The translations under genes and the position numbers were made by a program. A stretch of DNA of 64,000 nucleotides from Saururus chinensis (taxonomy: Eukaryota > Streptophyta > Magnoliopsida > Piperales > Saururaceae), in the NCBI GenBank assembly GCA_035235625.1, contig CP141141.1:23867968-23931967 (forward strand), in the 5' to 3' direction. Shown here piece after piece: positions 10,891 to 22,831 of the stretch (position 1 is the stretch's first letter; the number at the start of each line of letters is the position of its first letter). The notes below the pieces were generated by a model. That model made no database searches. It worked only from the letters and a program-made list of their open reading frames with translations, and had not been told where the DNA came from.

Positions 10891-11602
10891 AAACAACATA
10901 TATCATACTCAACAACCTACATTCCTGGAAAAACGAAGAGTTACGTGTGATAACTGGGAAAGAGGTACATGTGTCCATTGGTCCTAAACACCCAAACACT
11001 GAACCATGAAAGCAATGCATCTAGCTAGATCTTGAGTAGTCATATGAAAAATTCCAATCAAACTAGAAGGAGTTCAAAAGGCACGCACAACCGGGTATAC
11101 GAACAAAAGGAATTTGAAAAGGCTATGAACACTCACCATTCTTAAATTAATCCCAACGGGCCACCTAAGCCAAAAGTGGAATCTATTAATTTGCCACAAG
11201 GATGATTAGACGAACTTACAAAATTAATCAAAACCCATAATAGCGTCAATGCCAAAGCTATCCGAAACAAAATCCCTAATTACGAACACCATAATACCAA
11301 ATGAAAACATAAGTATCAAGGATAGTTTTGTCCAACCACTAACAACCTCATTAATTAGAATTAAATATTTACATCTGACGTAGATATACCCCTAGAATTC
11401 ACAAAATTAACATTGAAACGAGTATGAAATAGAGGCCAATGAATGGAGGGCATTTTTGTCCAAATAGAGGCCAATAATGGAGGGCATTTTCATCCGGATA
11501 TGGAAAAAGGACTTGGACGCCATTAATTTTGGCACTGAATTCCCAGAATACCCCTATGAATTACATAAAATTTCATAGAAAGTAAACTACATAAGCATGT
11601 AA
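10891..11602. other. AT-rich gene-free DNA
   Basis: No gene recognised. A short local duplication (GGAGGGCATTTT...GTCC and GGAGGGCATTTTCATCC) occurs near 11446-11500. Confidence 0.4.
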
Positions 11603-11683
11603 TTACTCACTCATTCGTGACCAAAACTGTTATTCGTCCGTTGAAAAGTCTAACCGGTCATGGCTCTTTTTATAGGAAGGATT
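11603..11683 (+). repeat. Dispersed direct repeat, copy 2
   Basis: Matches 9541-9635 (TCACTCATTCGTGACC, then AAACTGTTATTCGTCC, then TTTTTATAGGAAGGAT). The two copies bracket the degenerate tandem array, as the terminal repeats of an old element could, but no TG...CA ends or primer site are visible. Confidence 0.6.
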
Positions 11684-11845
11684 AGTAATAATAATAAAGT
11701 TCTAACAACAAATTCAGTCGTACCTTAAATTAACACCATTTAATCTTGACTGAAGGACGAAGACGGTAATCCTACCTCAAATGTCATGTTGTCGTCTATC
11801 CATCACCTGTCTTCAAGCTCATTTTGCTTCGACTCTGTCGTCTGC

Positions 11846-12178
11846 CACCTTCGCTAGAAAATCTCCATGTGAGCTTCCTCTCTCCTCCCCTAAAGGCAAA
11901 CAAACTCCCCTAATTGTGCCCTAAGCATCCATTTATAAGTATGGGGATTAGGGTTCCTCATCCCTTTAGATGTTGGGCCAAACATCCTCACTTAGGAACC
12001 TTAATTGGTCTCTTAAAATTAATTATGCCCGCAAAATGACTTAAATGAACTAATTACATGTCTAAATCCCGTAAACGGGCCATGTAGGATTGGAATACAC
12101 ATTTGCCCCAACATTTCATCTATAATTGGATTTAAAACTATACAGTGCTCTAATGGTGATATATATATCTACATATAT
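11846..12178 (+). repeat. LTR-like segment F, left copy (paralogue of 44576-44940)
   Basis: Runs from CTTCGCTAGAAAATCTCCATG to GATATATATATCTACATATAT and matches the DNA directly right of the A2 element (44583 to about 44930) almost throughout. It contains TTTATAAG followed by GGGGATTAGGGTTCC, a TATA/leader arrangement typical of plant LTRs. Here it has no A-type insertion at its start and abuts an RT fragment of A1. I infer a repeated element, most likely an LTR. Confidence 0.6.
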
Positions 12179-13499
12179 TGGCTATGCTTGTTACTTCTCT
12201 AACTCGGATCTGCGTTCCGGTTACTACCAAGTGCATATAACTGATGGAGACGAAGCCAAGACTACATGTGTTACTCGCTATGGTGCGTTCGAGTTCTTAG
12301 TCATGCCTTTTGGCCTCACCAATGCACCGGCCACCTTCTGCACACTTATGAACAAAATTTTCCATGACTTCCTTGATCACTTTGTGGTCATCTACCTCGA
12401 TGACATTGTGGTCTATAGCAATACACTTGCCGAACATGTTACTCACTTACGAACCATGTTCAAAGTCCTTCGCTGAAACAAACTATACGTCAAGTTGGAA
12501 AAGTACTCCTTTGCACAATAGGAAATTCTCTTTTTGGGACATCATATTGGCGGTGGACAAGTTCGAATGGACCAAGAAAAGGTTCGAGAATTGACGATTG
12601 TCCAGCCCCTACCAAAGTGAAACAATTACGAGCTTTCTTGGGTCTCTCCAACTACTACAGACATTTTGTCCCACGGTATTTACAAAAAGTTGCACCTTTT
12701 AACGGGCTTGATAAAGAAATATTGCCCTTGGTGTTAGTCGAAAAATTGCTAGAAAGCCTTTGCTGAACTAAAGACCGCAATCACACATGAACCGGTGCTT
12801 CGACTACCGGACGACTCCAAGCCATTTGAAGTACAAACAGATGCCTCTGATTATGCCATCGAGGGTGTTCTCTCACAAGAAGACCACCATGTTGCCTTTG
12901 AAAGTTGCAAACTAAATGAAACAGAGCGACACTACACAGTACAAGAGAAGGAGATGACAGTTGTTATCCATTGCCTATGCACCTGGCGCCGTTACTTATT
13001 GGGTTCCCGCTTTGTCACCAAAATCGACAACATTGCGACTAGTTACTTCTAGTCTCAGCCCAAGTTATCTCCCAAACAAGCTCAGTGGCAAGACTTGTTG
13101 GCCAAATTTGACTACATATTGGAGTACAAACTTGGGCGGAACAATGTTGTTGCCGATGCCCTTAGTCGATAGGTCGCTGGCTTCCCTCCATCTTGCTAGC
13201 ATCAGTTTTTGCTCGAATGATTTACAACATCATATTCAAACAGGAATGGAAAAAGATCCCTTCGTGTGCACCCTTCTCCAGCAGGTGAAAGAAGGCAAGA
13301 CTTGTAAATTTTGGCTTGACAATGGGCTATTGATGACCAAGGGATGAATGATCTATGTTCCAAAAGCAGACCACTTGCGGAAAGAACTTCTTCACGAGTG
13401 TCATGACACTCCTTGGGTTGGCCATCCTGGTATCCATCACACATTAGCCCTTCTAGAGTGGGCGTACTTCTGGCCTCACAAGAGCTATGATGTTGAGGC
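12179..13499 (+). pseudogene. A1 pol fragment: RT, RNase H, integrase N-terminus
   Basis: Starts inside the reverse transcriptase palm. Visible motifs are [25 protein letters not shown] and the catalytic YLDDIVVYS. The RNase H part begins QTDASDYA and contains QEKEMTVV. The integrase zinc-binding part follows with LLHECHDTPWVGHPG (HHCC type). The frame is broken by several stops and shifts. Stops at 12519, 13050, 13170 and 13345 are at the same places as stops in A2. The fragment ends at the B1 insertion (TSD ATATG, 13500-13504). Confidence 0.9.
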
Positions 13500-13504
13500 A
13501 TATG
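13500..13504 (+). other. Target duplication ATATG, left copy (B1)
   Basis: Matches 30837-30841. Joining the flanks restores the A-type integrase sequence seen at 42919-42940. Confidence 0.9.
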
Positions 13505-13824
13505 TGATGTGCACGAGGTGGCACAATCGGTACCTTGGAGTTTCACGCAGGGAAAGGGAAGGAAGAAGGAAGAAAGGGAAGAAGAAGATGAATATCCAAT
13601 TGCATAACCAACAAAGAAGAGAGGGGGCAACCCATATAGGGAGCCGACCCACTCACTTGGGAAATCGCACCAGCTAGTGGGTCCGGCTATCCCGCGGGCC
13701 ACTAGCTGGCCCAATACAGTTATTTCTCCTAATACATAAGCAAATACGAAGGAAATATAAAAGAAAGTAGCCTAATACAATGAAATAACAAGAAAATAAG
13801 TAGTCTGAGTGATCATGCACAACA
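13505..13824 (-). repeat. B1 3' LTR
   Basis: 320 bp, TGATGTGC...GCACAACA on the + strand, so TG...CA ends. Closely similar to 30500-30836. The main difference is a short GAA-rich run here where the other copy has an expanded (GAA)n. In the element's orientation it follows a purine-rich stretch. Confidence 0.88.
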
Positions 13825-13855
13825 CTCGACCACGCTTACGCTATTCGCCTTGACC

Positions 13856-16800
13856 TCAAGGTGACCAAGTCGGATAGCTAGCCATGAATGTGTCCTCAGA
13901 GATCCATGTGGCATCCTCCAGGGGCTGACCCTGCCAAGCAACGAGCACCTCTGTAATGATGCGACCAGAGTGACGAACCCGACATTTATCAATCACCGAG
14001 GCGGGGACAGGGTCGGAAGGCTGGATAGGCCCATCAAGGGGGGTGGTGGAGCAGCAATGGCCAAAGATGTGTCACCTATGCAATGGCGCAACTTGGAGAC
14101 ATGAAAGACGGGGTGAACTAAGGAATTAGGCAGTAGAGCAAGGTGGCAAGCCACCGGGCCGATACGCTCCTCCACAGCATAGGGACCATGGAAATGGGGG
14201 GCGAGCTTGGAATGCTCAGGCTAAAACAAGGATGTCTGGCGCTGAGGAAGAAAAGAGACATAAACCAAGTCACCCACCACAAACGCCCTGTTAGTGTGAT
14301 GACAATCATAAATTTGCTTCATCCAGTTCTGAGCCGAGGACAAGTTCTCCTTGAGCTATCGAAGAACCTCATCCCGTGTCTGGAGCAAATAATCCACCTC
14401 AGCCACAGAAGAGCAATGAGGAACATAAGATAACATGGTCAGGGGTGGGTGGTCATAAAGCACCTCAAAAGGAGTGAAACCAGCACGAGTGTGATAGGCG
14501 GTGTTATATGACCACTCTGCCCAGCGTGGAAGCTGAAGCCATCTATGGGGCTGAGACATAGTGAAACAGCGGAGGTACTGCTCTAAGTATCGGTTTACCA
14601 CCTCTGTCTGGCCATCCGTCTGGGGGTGATAAGTGGTGCTCATGTGGAGAGAAGTGCCCTGTAAAGTGAAGAACTCCCGCCAAAACTGAGATAGGAAGAT
14701 CCGGTCACGATCGAAAACAATTGTGCGAGGCATGCTATGTAGTTTGGCCACCTGCCGAACATAGAGCTCTGCCACTGTCTTGGTGGTGAATGGGTGCCCC
14801 AGAGCGCAAAAGTGAGCATACTTGGACAACCGGTCCACCACCACCATAACCACCGATTTGCCTTGCACCAGGGGCAAGGCCTCCACGAAGTCCATCGAAA
14901 CATCCTCCCAAACCTTATCAGGGATAGGCAAGGGCTGAAACAAACTTGCAGGAGAGGTCGTGGCGACCTTAGCTCTCTGACAGATATTGCAAGTAGCCAC
15001 ATACTCCTAGACTGCCTGTTGAATACCCTGCCACATAAAGCTCTGGCTGACCCGCTTATAAGTACGGAATGCTCCTTCATGACCGGCCACTGGAGTGTCA
15101 TGGAAGTGGGAGAGAATGCACCTGCGAAGATCATCAACATCGGGTACCCAAAGGTGGTCCTTCCAAAAGAGAAGGTCATCCCGCCAAACAAAGAAAGGAT
15201 GAGCAGCTGGGTCGGCCTGAGAGCTGTAATCAAGGCATGTGTCAGAGAATCATCAATGTATGCCTGTCACAACTCATCAATGAATGGGCAAGACGGAGTA
15301 GAAAGGACCAAGCACGATCCCGGGTTAGAGCTGTGAGAAAGGGCATCGGCCACGGTGTTTTCTGACCCTTTCTTGTACACGACCTCATAATCATAGCCAA
15401 GTAACTTACTAACCCACCGTTGCTATGATGGAGTGGACACCCTCTGTTTAAGGAAATACTTCAGGGGCTGGTGGTCAGTGCGGATCAAGAACCTGCGGCC
15501 AAGTAAGTAAGGCTGCCACTTATCGACGGCGAGGACAATAACCAACATCTCCTTCTCATAAACGGACAGTGACAAAGAGTGGCCAGCCAAAGCCTTGCTG
15601 AAGTAGGCAATGGGGTGCTCATCATGCAGCAGAACCACCCATAGACCCATCTCAGAAGCATCTGTTTCAACCATGAAGGGCCGGCTGAAATCGGGTAAGA
15701 TCAAAATAGGGGCCGATGCCATAGCCTGCTTCATCTCCTCAAACACTACTTGGGCAACCTCATTCCAATCGAATACCCCCTTCTTGAGAAGCTCTATAAA
15801 GGGCAGAGCAAGCTCCCCATATTGGCTGATGAACCGCCTATAATAGCCAGTGAGGCCCAGAAAACCCCGTAGCGCACGGACACAAGTGTGTGGTGGACAA
15901 GAAAGCATGGCGGCCTCCTTCGACAGGTTAGTGGTGACACCATCCCACGAAATGATATGTCCCAAGTAATCCACCTGTGGGCTTCCAGAGGAACACTTCG
16001 AACCATTAAGAAATAAAGAGTTATCTCTCAAAATAGAGAAGATCGACCTGAGATGCTCCAAGTGCTCCGCCCACGACTGACTGTAAACAAGGATGTCGTC
16101 AAAGAAGACCAAGATATAGCGACAGAGAAAAGGCCTGAAGAGATCATTCACGAGGCTTTGGAAGGTGGAGGGGGCATTGGTCAACCCGAATGGCATGACG
16201 AGAAACTCAAAATGGCCATCATGAGTATGAAAGGCAGTCTTGTGCACATTGGTTGGCTGCACTCGAATATGATGGTAACCCGATCGAAGGTCGAGTTTAC
16301 TGAAGGCCTTTGCACTAGCCAGCTCATCCAAAAGTTCCTTGATCACGGGTATGGGATATTTGTCCATGACAATAATGGCATTCAAGGCTCGGTAGTCCAC
16401 ACAAAACTGCCAAGTACCATCTTTTTTAAGGACCAGCAACACTGGGGAAGAGTAGGAGCTTGTGCTAGGTCGGATGATCCCGGACTGAAGCATGTCAGCC
16501 ACGAGATGCTCTCTCTGACTTCTCGATGTGAGGATAACGGTAAGTGCGGACATTGGCCGGTGACACTCCTAGAAATGATGGGGATATGGTGGTCGCGAGG
16601 CCGTACTGGAGGAAGACCCTTCGGCTAAGCTAACACATCCCGATGCTCCACCAATAACTCAAGAAGATCTGGGGGCAGCTCATCCTAAGGCACCTCGACT
16701 GTTGCCAGCTCCTGTAAGAGGAACCCTTGGGGTGCGAATTGGAAGAAAGAACTCACCAACTGGGCTAAGAGGAGGGTACTCGGCCGGGACCCATCAATCC

Positions 16801-17002
16801 GAACCTGCTGCTCCTGAACTTCAAAGTCCATAACAATGTCCTTGAAGTTCCAAACCACATTGCCATGCTCCTGCAACCATTGAACCTCTAACACCACATC
16901 TAACCCCTTTGTGGGAAAGAGGAAGAGGTCGATGATGAAAGTGTGGCCTTTAATGGCGAGAGCGGCTTGAGCAAATACACCAGAGCTATTGAGATGCTTC
17001 CC
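13856..17002 (-). pseudogene. B1 pol: protease end, RT, RNase H, integrase, C-terminal domain
   Basis: From the right: a protease-linker piece with VLEVQWLQEHGNVVW (16897-16685), then a 376-codon RT-RNase H frame (16553-15423). RT motifs are [33 protein letters not shown] and the catalytic FFDDILVYS. RNase H has ETDASEMG and VYEKEMLVIV. Integrase (15000-14356) shows the catalytic triad in context: MDFVEALP, FDRDRIFLSQFW and QTDGQTEVVN. The C-terminal part has GDLVYVSFLP and a degenerate tryptophan-containing tail ending at 13856, just before the PPT. A TAG at about 15424 replaces a CAG that B2 retains. RT and integrase are each open over long stretches but not joined. Confidence 0.9.
16998..17002 (+). 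other. Target duplication TTCCC, left copy (B2)
   Basis: Matches TTCCC at 21951-21955. The B1 protease reading resumes across the pair. Confidence 0.9.
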
Positions 17003-17300
17003 TGTTGTGCACGTTCTTCCGAATCTCCCTTTATCTTTATTTTAGTACATTAGGCAAGTTTCCCTTATATTTGCATATGTATTTGCTTATTGGACTGTAT
17101 TAGGAGTATTAGTGGGCCACAAGATAGCTGGGCCCACTAGCAGCCCGTTTCCCAATGTAGGAGGGCGCGACTCCCCATAAGAGGGTCGTACCCTCCCTTG
17201 GTTCGGTTTATGCAAGTTAATATTCAGTTCTTCTTCTTTTTCCTTCCCCTTACCTACGTAGATCTCCAAGGTACCGATCATGCCTACACCAGGCACATCA
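17003..17300 (+). repeat. B2 5' LTR
   Basis: 298 bp, TGTTGTGCACG...GGCACATCA. Shares with the other family-B LTRs the GGGCCAC...AGCTGGGCCCA segment and a CTACGTAGATCTCCAAGGTACC segment near the end. Confidence 0.92.
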
Positions 17301-17313
17301 TTGGTATCAAAGC
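17301..17313 (+). other. B2 primer-binding site (initiator tRNA-Met type)
   Basis: TTGGTATCAAAGC directly after the 5' LTR. It matches the plant initiator tRNA-Met primer site (TGGTATCAGAGC) at all but one position. Confidence 0.9.
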
Positions 17314-17330
17314 TTTTACAATCCCCAGAC

Positions 17331-20300
17331 ATGGCACATGACAAACAAGATGCCACCGCCCAGGAAGTTCTTCCAGAGAAGGAGGCACCCACCTCAGTGG
17401 ACAGTCCGAAGGTCGTTCCAAAGTCCACCAACGAACCAACTTTGGCCTAGATCATGGCGGAAGTGAAATCCTTGAGCATGGGGGTGGCCAAGGTGGATGC
17501 GCTGAGCCTGGCGGTTGCACAGCTCTAGGCAGAGCGCTTAGCGCCTCTCTTGCCCAGGCCGCCAACTGTCTTCATGGAGAAGGGGGGTCTGTCCCAGGCT
17601 CCAAGATCGTACGAACTTGACCCTTCGGAACTGGCAGACAAGGATACAAGGTTTCCCAAGGGTCCCATGTGGTTTGGCACGTTCGAACATGCCCTGGATG
17701 GGAGACGCCAAACTTGGGACACACGAGGGACACCAAGTGTTCTGGAAAATGGCGCAATGATGTTGCCCCCTAGAAATATATCCCAGGACATGGAAGACAA
17801 CTGGGAGGAGTACCAGGGGCCTCGCAGAGGACCACGGGGAGGGGTTGAGCCCCATGTGGCCCACTAGAGAGGGCTCAAGTTGGAGATTTCGGAGGAGATG
17901 TGCCACTTTCCCTACTCCAGCATGAGGGATGTGGTGCGTCATGCATGCCTAGAGGAGGAGAAGCTGGCCCAACAGCGGAAGGGGGGTCAGTTGAGCACCT
18001 ATCCACATCCCAGTTGTCTGGTTAACCCCCTTGCCAGTCAGCCCACCATTCCGGCCCAAGGTCGACCTAACCAACCATCCATTCCCACCAGCCAGATTGT
18101 TCGTCATCTAACACCGACGCAGATGGAGGAGTGGTGGTCCAAAGGACTCTATTTTCATTGTGATGAGCAGTTTGTTCTAGGACACAGCTGTGCCGTCAAG
18201 GGTAGCCTCCTTGTGGAGGAGATTGAGGAGGAGTTTGTCGAAGACAGGGCTGACGGGCCACACTATGGCGATGTGCAGCCAGAGATTTCTCTCCATGCAT
18301 TCTCTGGGGCATTTATTCCCCGCACGATGCGCGTTCAAGGCCATTTGAAGTGGCAGCAGGTGGCCATCTTGGTTGACAGTGGATCCACCCACAATTTCAT
18401 TAATGATAGGTGGCACAGCGTCTTGGTTGCTTCGTGTGTGTCTTGAAGCCCTTTGATGTGTTGATTGGCGATGGGAAGCACCTCTGGAGTTCGGGCGTCT
18501 GTGCTCAAGCTGCCCTCTCTATTCAAGACCACACTTTCATCACCGACCTATTCCTTCTTCCGACAAAGGGGGCGGATGTGGTGTTAGGCGTTCAGTGGTT
18601 GCAAGAGCTTGCCGACGTGATTTGGAACTTCAGGGACATGGTTATGGACTTTGAAGTTCGTAGACAGCGGGTTCGAATCAAGGGCTCCCAGCCGGGCACC
18701 GTGCTCTCAGCCCAGTCCGCGGGTTCCTTCTTCAGGTTTGCACCCCAAGGGTTTCTCTTGCAGCAGCGAGCGACAGTCGAGGTGACTTAGAAGGAGCCGC
18801 CCCCAGATCTTATGGAGTTAGTGGATGCCCACCAAGATGTATTTGCCGAACCGCTGGGGCTTCCCTCCATGCGGCCTCACGACCACCATATTCTGATCAT
18901 TCTTGGGGCGACACCGGCCAATGTCCACCCTTACAGATATCCTCATATTCAGAAATCGGAGATAGAGTGTCTCATGGCTGACATGCTCCAGTCCGGGATC
19001 ATCCAGCCTAGTACAAGCTCCTATTCCTCTCTCGTGCTGCTAGTTCGAAAGAAAGACGGTATGTGGTGGTTCTGTGTCGACTATCGCTCCCTAAATGCCA
19101 TCACCGTCAAAGACAAATATCCCATACCAGTGATCGAGGAGTTGTTGGAGGAGCTGTCCGGTGCCACAGTCTTTAGTAAACTTGACCTTCATTCCGGTTA
19201 GCATCAGATTCGGGTGCAGCCTATCGATGTGTACAAGACAGCCTTCCGGACGCATGATAGCCATTTTGAGTTCCTCGTCATGCCGTTTGGGCTGACCAAC
19301 GCCCCCTCCACATTCTAGTGCCTCATGAATGACCTCTTCAGGCCGTTCCTTCGCCACTATATATTGGTCTTCTTTGACGACATTCTTGTTTACAGTCAGT
19401 TGTGGGCGGAGCACTTGGAGCATCTCAGGTCCGTCTTCTCTGTTCTGAGAGCTAACTCTTTATTCCTTAAGCGTTCGAAGTGTTCCTTTGGCAACCCACA
19501 GGTGGATTACTTGGGCCATATTATTTCACGGCACGACATCACAACTAACTCATCCAAGGTGGCCGCCATGCTCTCTTGGCCGCTACCTACTTGTGTACAG
19601 GCGCTATGAGGTTTCCTTGTCCTCACGGGCTATTATAGACAGTTCATTAGCCAGTATGGGGAGATTGCTCGGCCACTTACAGAGCTTCTTAAGAAGGGGG
19701 CATCAGTTAGGATGAGGTTGCCAAGGCAGCATTCGACGAACTGAAGCAAGCTATGGCATCGACCCTTGTTCTGATATTGCCCGATTTCAGCCGCCCCTTT
19801 GTGGTGGAGACCGATGCTTCGGATACGGGACTCAGGGCTGTTTTGCTATAGGACGAATGCCCAAATGCCTACTTCAGCAAGGCTTTGGTTGGATGCTCTC
19901 TGTCCCTGTCCGTGTATGAGAAGGAGATATTGGCTATTGTCCTCGCCGTCAATAAGTGGCATCCGTACCTACTTGGCCGCTGGTTCTTGATCCGTACTGG
20001 CCACCAACCCCTGAAGTATTTCCTCGAGCAGCGGGTGTCCACTCCGTCTCAGCAACGGTGGGTCAGTAAGTTACTTGGTTATGACTATGAGGTCGTGTAC
20101 AAGAAAGGGTCCGAAAACACAGTGGCCGATGCCCTCTCTCGCAGTTCTCCTCCGGGATCATGCTTGGCCCTTTCTACTCCCTTTTTTCCCTTCGTTGATG
20201 AGCTGAGGCAGTCCTTCATTGGTGATTCTCAAATGTAGGACCTTATTACCGCTCTTTAGGCTGACCCAACTGCTCGTCCATTCTTCGCATGGAAAGATGC

Positions 20301-21617
20301 CCTTCTCTTCTGGAAGGACCACCTATGGGTACCTGATGTTGCTGATCTTCGTAGGCGCATCCTTTCCCACTTCCATGACACTCCAGTGGCTGGCCATGAG
20401 GGAGCATTCCACACTTATAAGCGGGTCAGCCAGAGCTTTATGTGGAAGGGTCTTCGATGGGCCGTCCAGGAGTATGTGGCCACTTGTGATGTCTGTCAGA
20501 GATCTAAGGCCACCACATCTCCTATGGGTTTGTTGTAGCCCTTGCCTATTCCCGATAAGGTTTGGGAGGACGTCTCGATGGGTTTCGTGGAGGCCCTGCC
20601 CTTGGTGTAAGGCAAGTCAGTGATTATGGTGGTGGTGGACCGGCTATCCAAGTATGCTCACTTTTGTGCTCTGGGACACCCATACACCCCCAATTCAGTG
20701 GTAGAGCTCAATGTTCGGGAGGTGGCCAAACTACATGGCATGCCTCGTACCATTGTCTCTGATCGCGACTGGGTTTTTATATCTTAGTTTTGGGGGTAGT
20801 TCTTCACTTTATAGGGCACTTCTCTTCACATGAGCACCGCTTATCACCCTCAGACGGATGGTCAGATAGAGGTGGTCAACCTATGTTTAGAGTAGTACCT
20901 TCGATGTTTCACTATGTCTCAGCCTCGCCGATGGCTTTAGCTACTTCCTTGGGCGGAGTGGTCATATAACACCGCCTATCACACTCGTGCCGACTTTACT
21001 CCCTTTGAGGTGCTTTATGGACGTCCAGACCCGACTGTGTTATCCTATGTTCCTCATTGCTCCTCTGTGGCTGAGGTGGATTATATGCTCCAGACACGGG
21101 ACGAGGTCCTCTACCAACTCAAGGGGAACTTGTCCTCAGCTCAAAATCGGATGAAGCAGCTCCATGATGGTCATCACACCGACAAGGAGTTTGCGGTGGG
21201 TGACTTGGTTTATGTCTCAGTTCTTCCTCAGCACCACACCTCTTTGTTTCAGCCCGAGCACTCCAAGCTCACCCCCCGTTTCCATGGTCCATATGTTGTG
21301 GAGGAGTGTATTGGTCCGGTGGCTTACCGCCTTGCTCTATCGCCTAATTCCTTAGTCCACCCTATCTTTCATGTTTCTCGGCTGCGCCGCTGTGTGGGTG
21401 ATAAGACTTTGGCCACTGCTACTCCACCACCCCTTTGATGGGACTGGTTCCGCCTTCAAACCCTGTTCCTGCCTCGGTGCTTGATAAGCGTCGAGTCTGT
21501 CATTCCAGTCGCATAATCACGGAGGTTCTGATTTCTTGGCAGGGCCAGTCACTTGAGGATTCCACAAGGATGCCCGAGGATGAGTTTATGGTTCGCTACC
21601 TGTCTTGGTTGCCTTGA
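17331..21617 (+). pseudogene. B2 gag-pol, multiply interrupted
   Basis: The likely gag ATG is at 17331, aligned with the B1 gag start. Order: gag with a large central deletion near 17866-17880; a zinc-knuckle-like CDEQFVLGHSC (about 18160-18190); aspartic protease DSGSTHNFI (about 18375); RT from about 18960 with [20 protein letters not shown] and FFDDILVYS; RNase H near 19800-20000; HHCC and integrase core 20360-20950; C-terminal VGDLVYVSVLP (about 21195) and a tail ending at 21617. Stops replacing CAG include those at about 17449, 17526, 19317, 20237, 20258, 20536, 20785, 20811, 20894 and 20938, judged against B1 or family motifs. Confidence 0.9.
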
Positions 21618-21649
21618 GGACAAGGTGAATAGCGGAAGCGTGGTGAGAG

Positions 21650-21950
21650 TGTTGTGCACATTCTTCTGACTCTCCCTTTATCTTTATTTCAGTACAATAG
21701 GCTAGTTTTCCTTATATTTGCATATGTATTTGATTATTGGTCTATATTAGGAGTATTAGTGGGCCACAAGATAGCTGGGCCCACTAGCAGCCTGTTTCCC
21801 AATGTAGAAGGGCACGACTCCCCATAAGAGGGTCGTTTCCTCCCTTGGTTCGGTTTATGCAAGTTAATATTCAGTTCTTCTTCTTCTTCTTCCTTCCCCT
21901 TACCTGCGTAGATCTCCAAGGTACCGATCGTGCCTACACCGAGCACATCA
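21650..21950 (+). repeat. B2 3' LTR
   Basis: 301 bp, TGTTGTGCACA...GAGCACATCA, preceded by a purine-rich stretch with AGCGGAAGCGTGGTGAGAG. Followed by the TSD TTCCC (21951-21955). Confidence 0.92.
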
Positions 21951-21955
21951 TTCCC

Positions 21956-22826
21956 ATCACTGATCAACGCATCAAAGGGCTTCGAATTGGACACGAAGCA
22001 GCCAAGACTCTGGGCTACCTTTTCATTAATGAAGTTGTGAGTAGACCCACTGTCGACCAAGATGGCCACTTGTTGTCGCTTGAGGTGGCCTTGAACCTGC
22101 ATCGTGCGAGGAGTGAATGCCCCTGAGAAGGCATGTACAGAGTCGTCATAGTGGGAAGAGTCTGCCCTGTCCTCCATGTCCTCCTCCTCGACCTCTTCCA
22201 CGACGAGGCTGCCCTTGACAAAACAACGGTGTCCTAGAACGAACATCTCATCACAACGGAAACATAGTCCCTTGGACCGACGCTCCTCCATTTGTGCCGG
22301 TGTAAGATGACTAACAATTTGACTTGACGACAGGGATGGCTTGCCAGTTCGGCTTGGCACTGGGCTGTTCATCAGGCCAGCAAGGGGGCTAGTGCTAACA
22401 CTGGAATGTGGGAAGGTCCCAAGATGCCCCCCCTCCACTGCCGGGCCAACTTCTCTTCCTCAATGCGTGCATGACGCACGATGTCCCTCATGTTGGAGCA
22501 TAGAAAGTGGTGCATTTCCTCATAAATCTGTGGGTTGAGACCTCTCTTGAACGTGCCCACCAAGGCAGCCACTGGCCAGTCGGGAAGGCGGTTGGCAACC
22601 TTCATGAACTCCTTATAATAGGCCTAGACGGTGGTGGTTTGGCACAGTGTGGAGAGCATCTCCTTGAAGTCATGGAACTCATTTAGGAACTGAATACACA
22701 GCTCATCAGATAAGGCAGCCCATGTGGGGTAGCGCACCTCCTTTTTGAAACTCTGGAACCACACAAAAGCGTCCCCCTCTAGGTTAAAGGCCTCTATGCG
22801 TAGCCGTTCAGCCTCCAAATGTGTTC
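21956..22826 (-). pseudogene. B1 gag-protease middle segment
   Basis: The part of B1 between the B2 and C insertions. From the right: gag with LEGDAFVWFQSF and DFKEMLSTL, interrupted by a TAG where a CAG is expected (about 22630); then LVGTFKRGLNPQIYEEM; then the zinc-binding CFRCDEMFVLGHRC; then the protease ILVDSGSTHNFINE with the DSG active site. It ends at the B2 target duplication and continues at 17002. Confidence 0.88.
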
Positions 22827-22831
22827 CCTAG
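22827..22831 (+). other. Target duplication CCTAG, left copy (C)
   Basis: Matches 29860-29864. Confidence 0.92.

Larger units (their letters stand above)
17003..21950 (+). mobile_element. Element B2: Reina-like gypsy retrotransposon nested in B1
   Basis: Structurally complete, 4948 bp: 5' LTR 17003-17300, PBS from 17301, gag-protease-RT-RNase H-integrase-C-terminal region 17331-21617, 3' LTR 21650-21950, TSD TTCCC. It is the same family as B1 but in the opposite orientation, inserted in the B1 protease. The two LTRs differ at roughly 20 of about 300 positions by eye, so the insertion is old. The reading frame has many stops, most of them CAG-to-TAG, and the gag has an internal deletion near 17866-17880. 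Confidence 0.92.
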
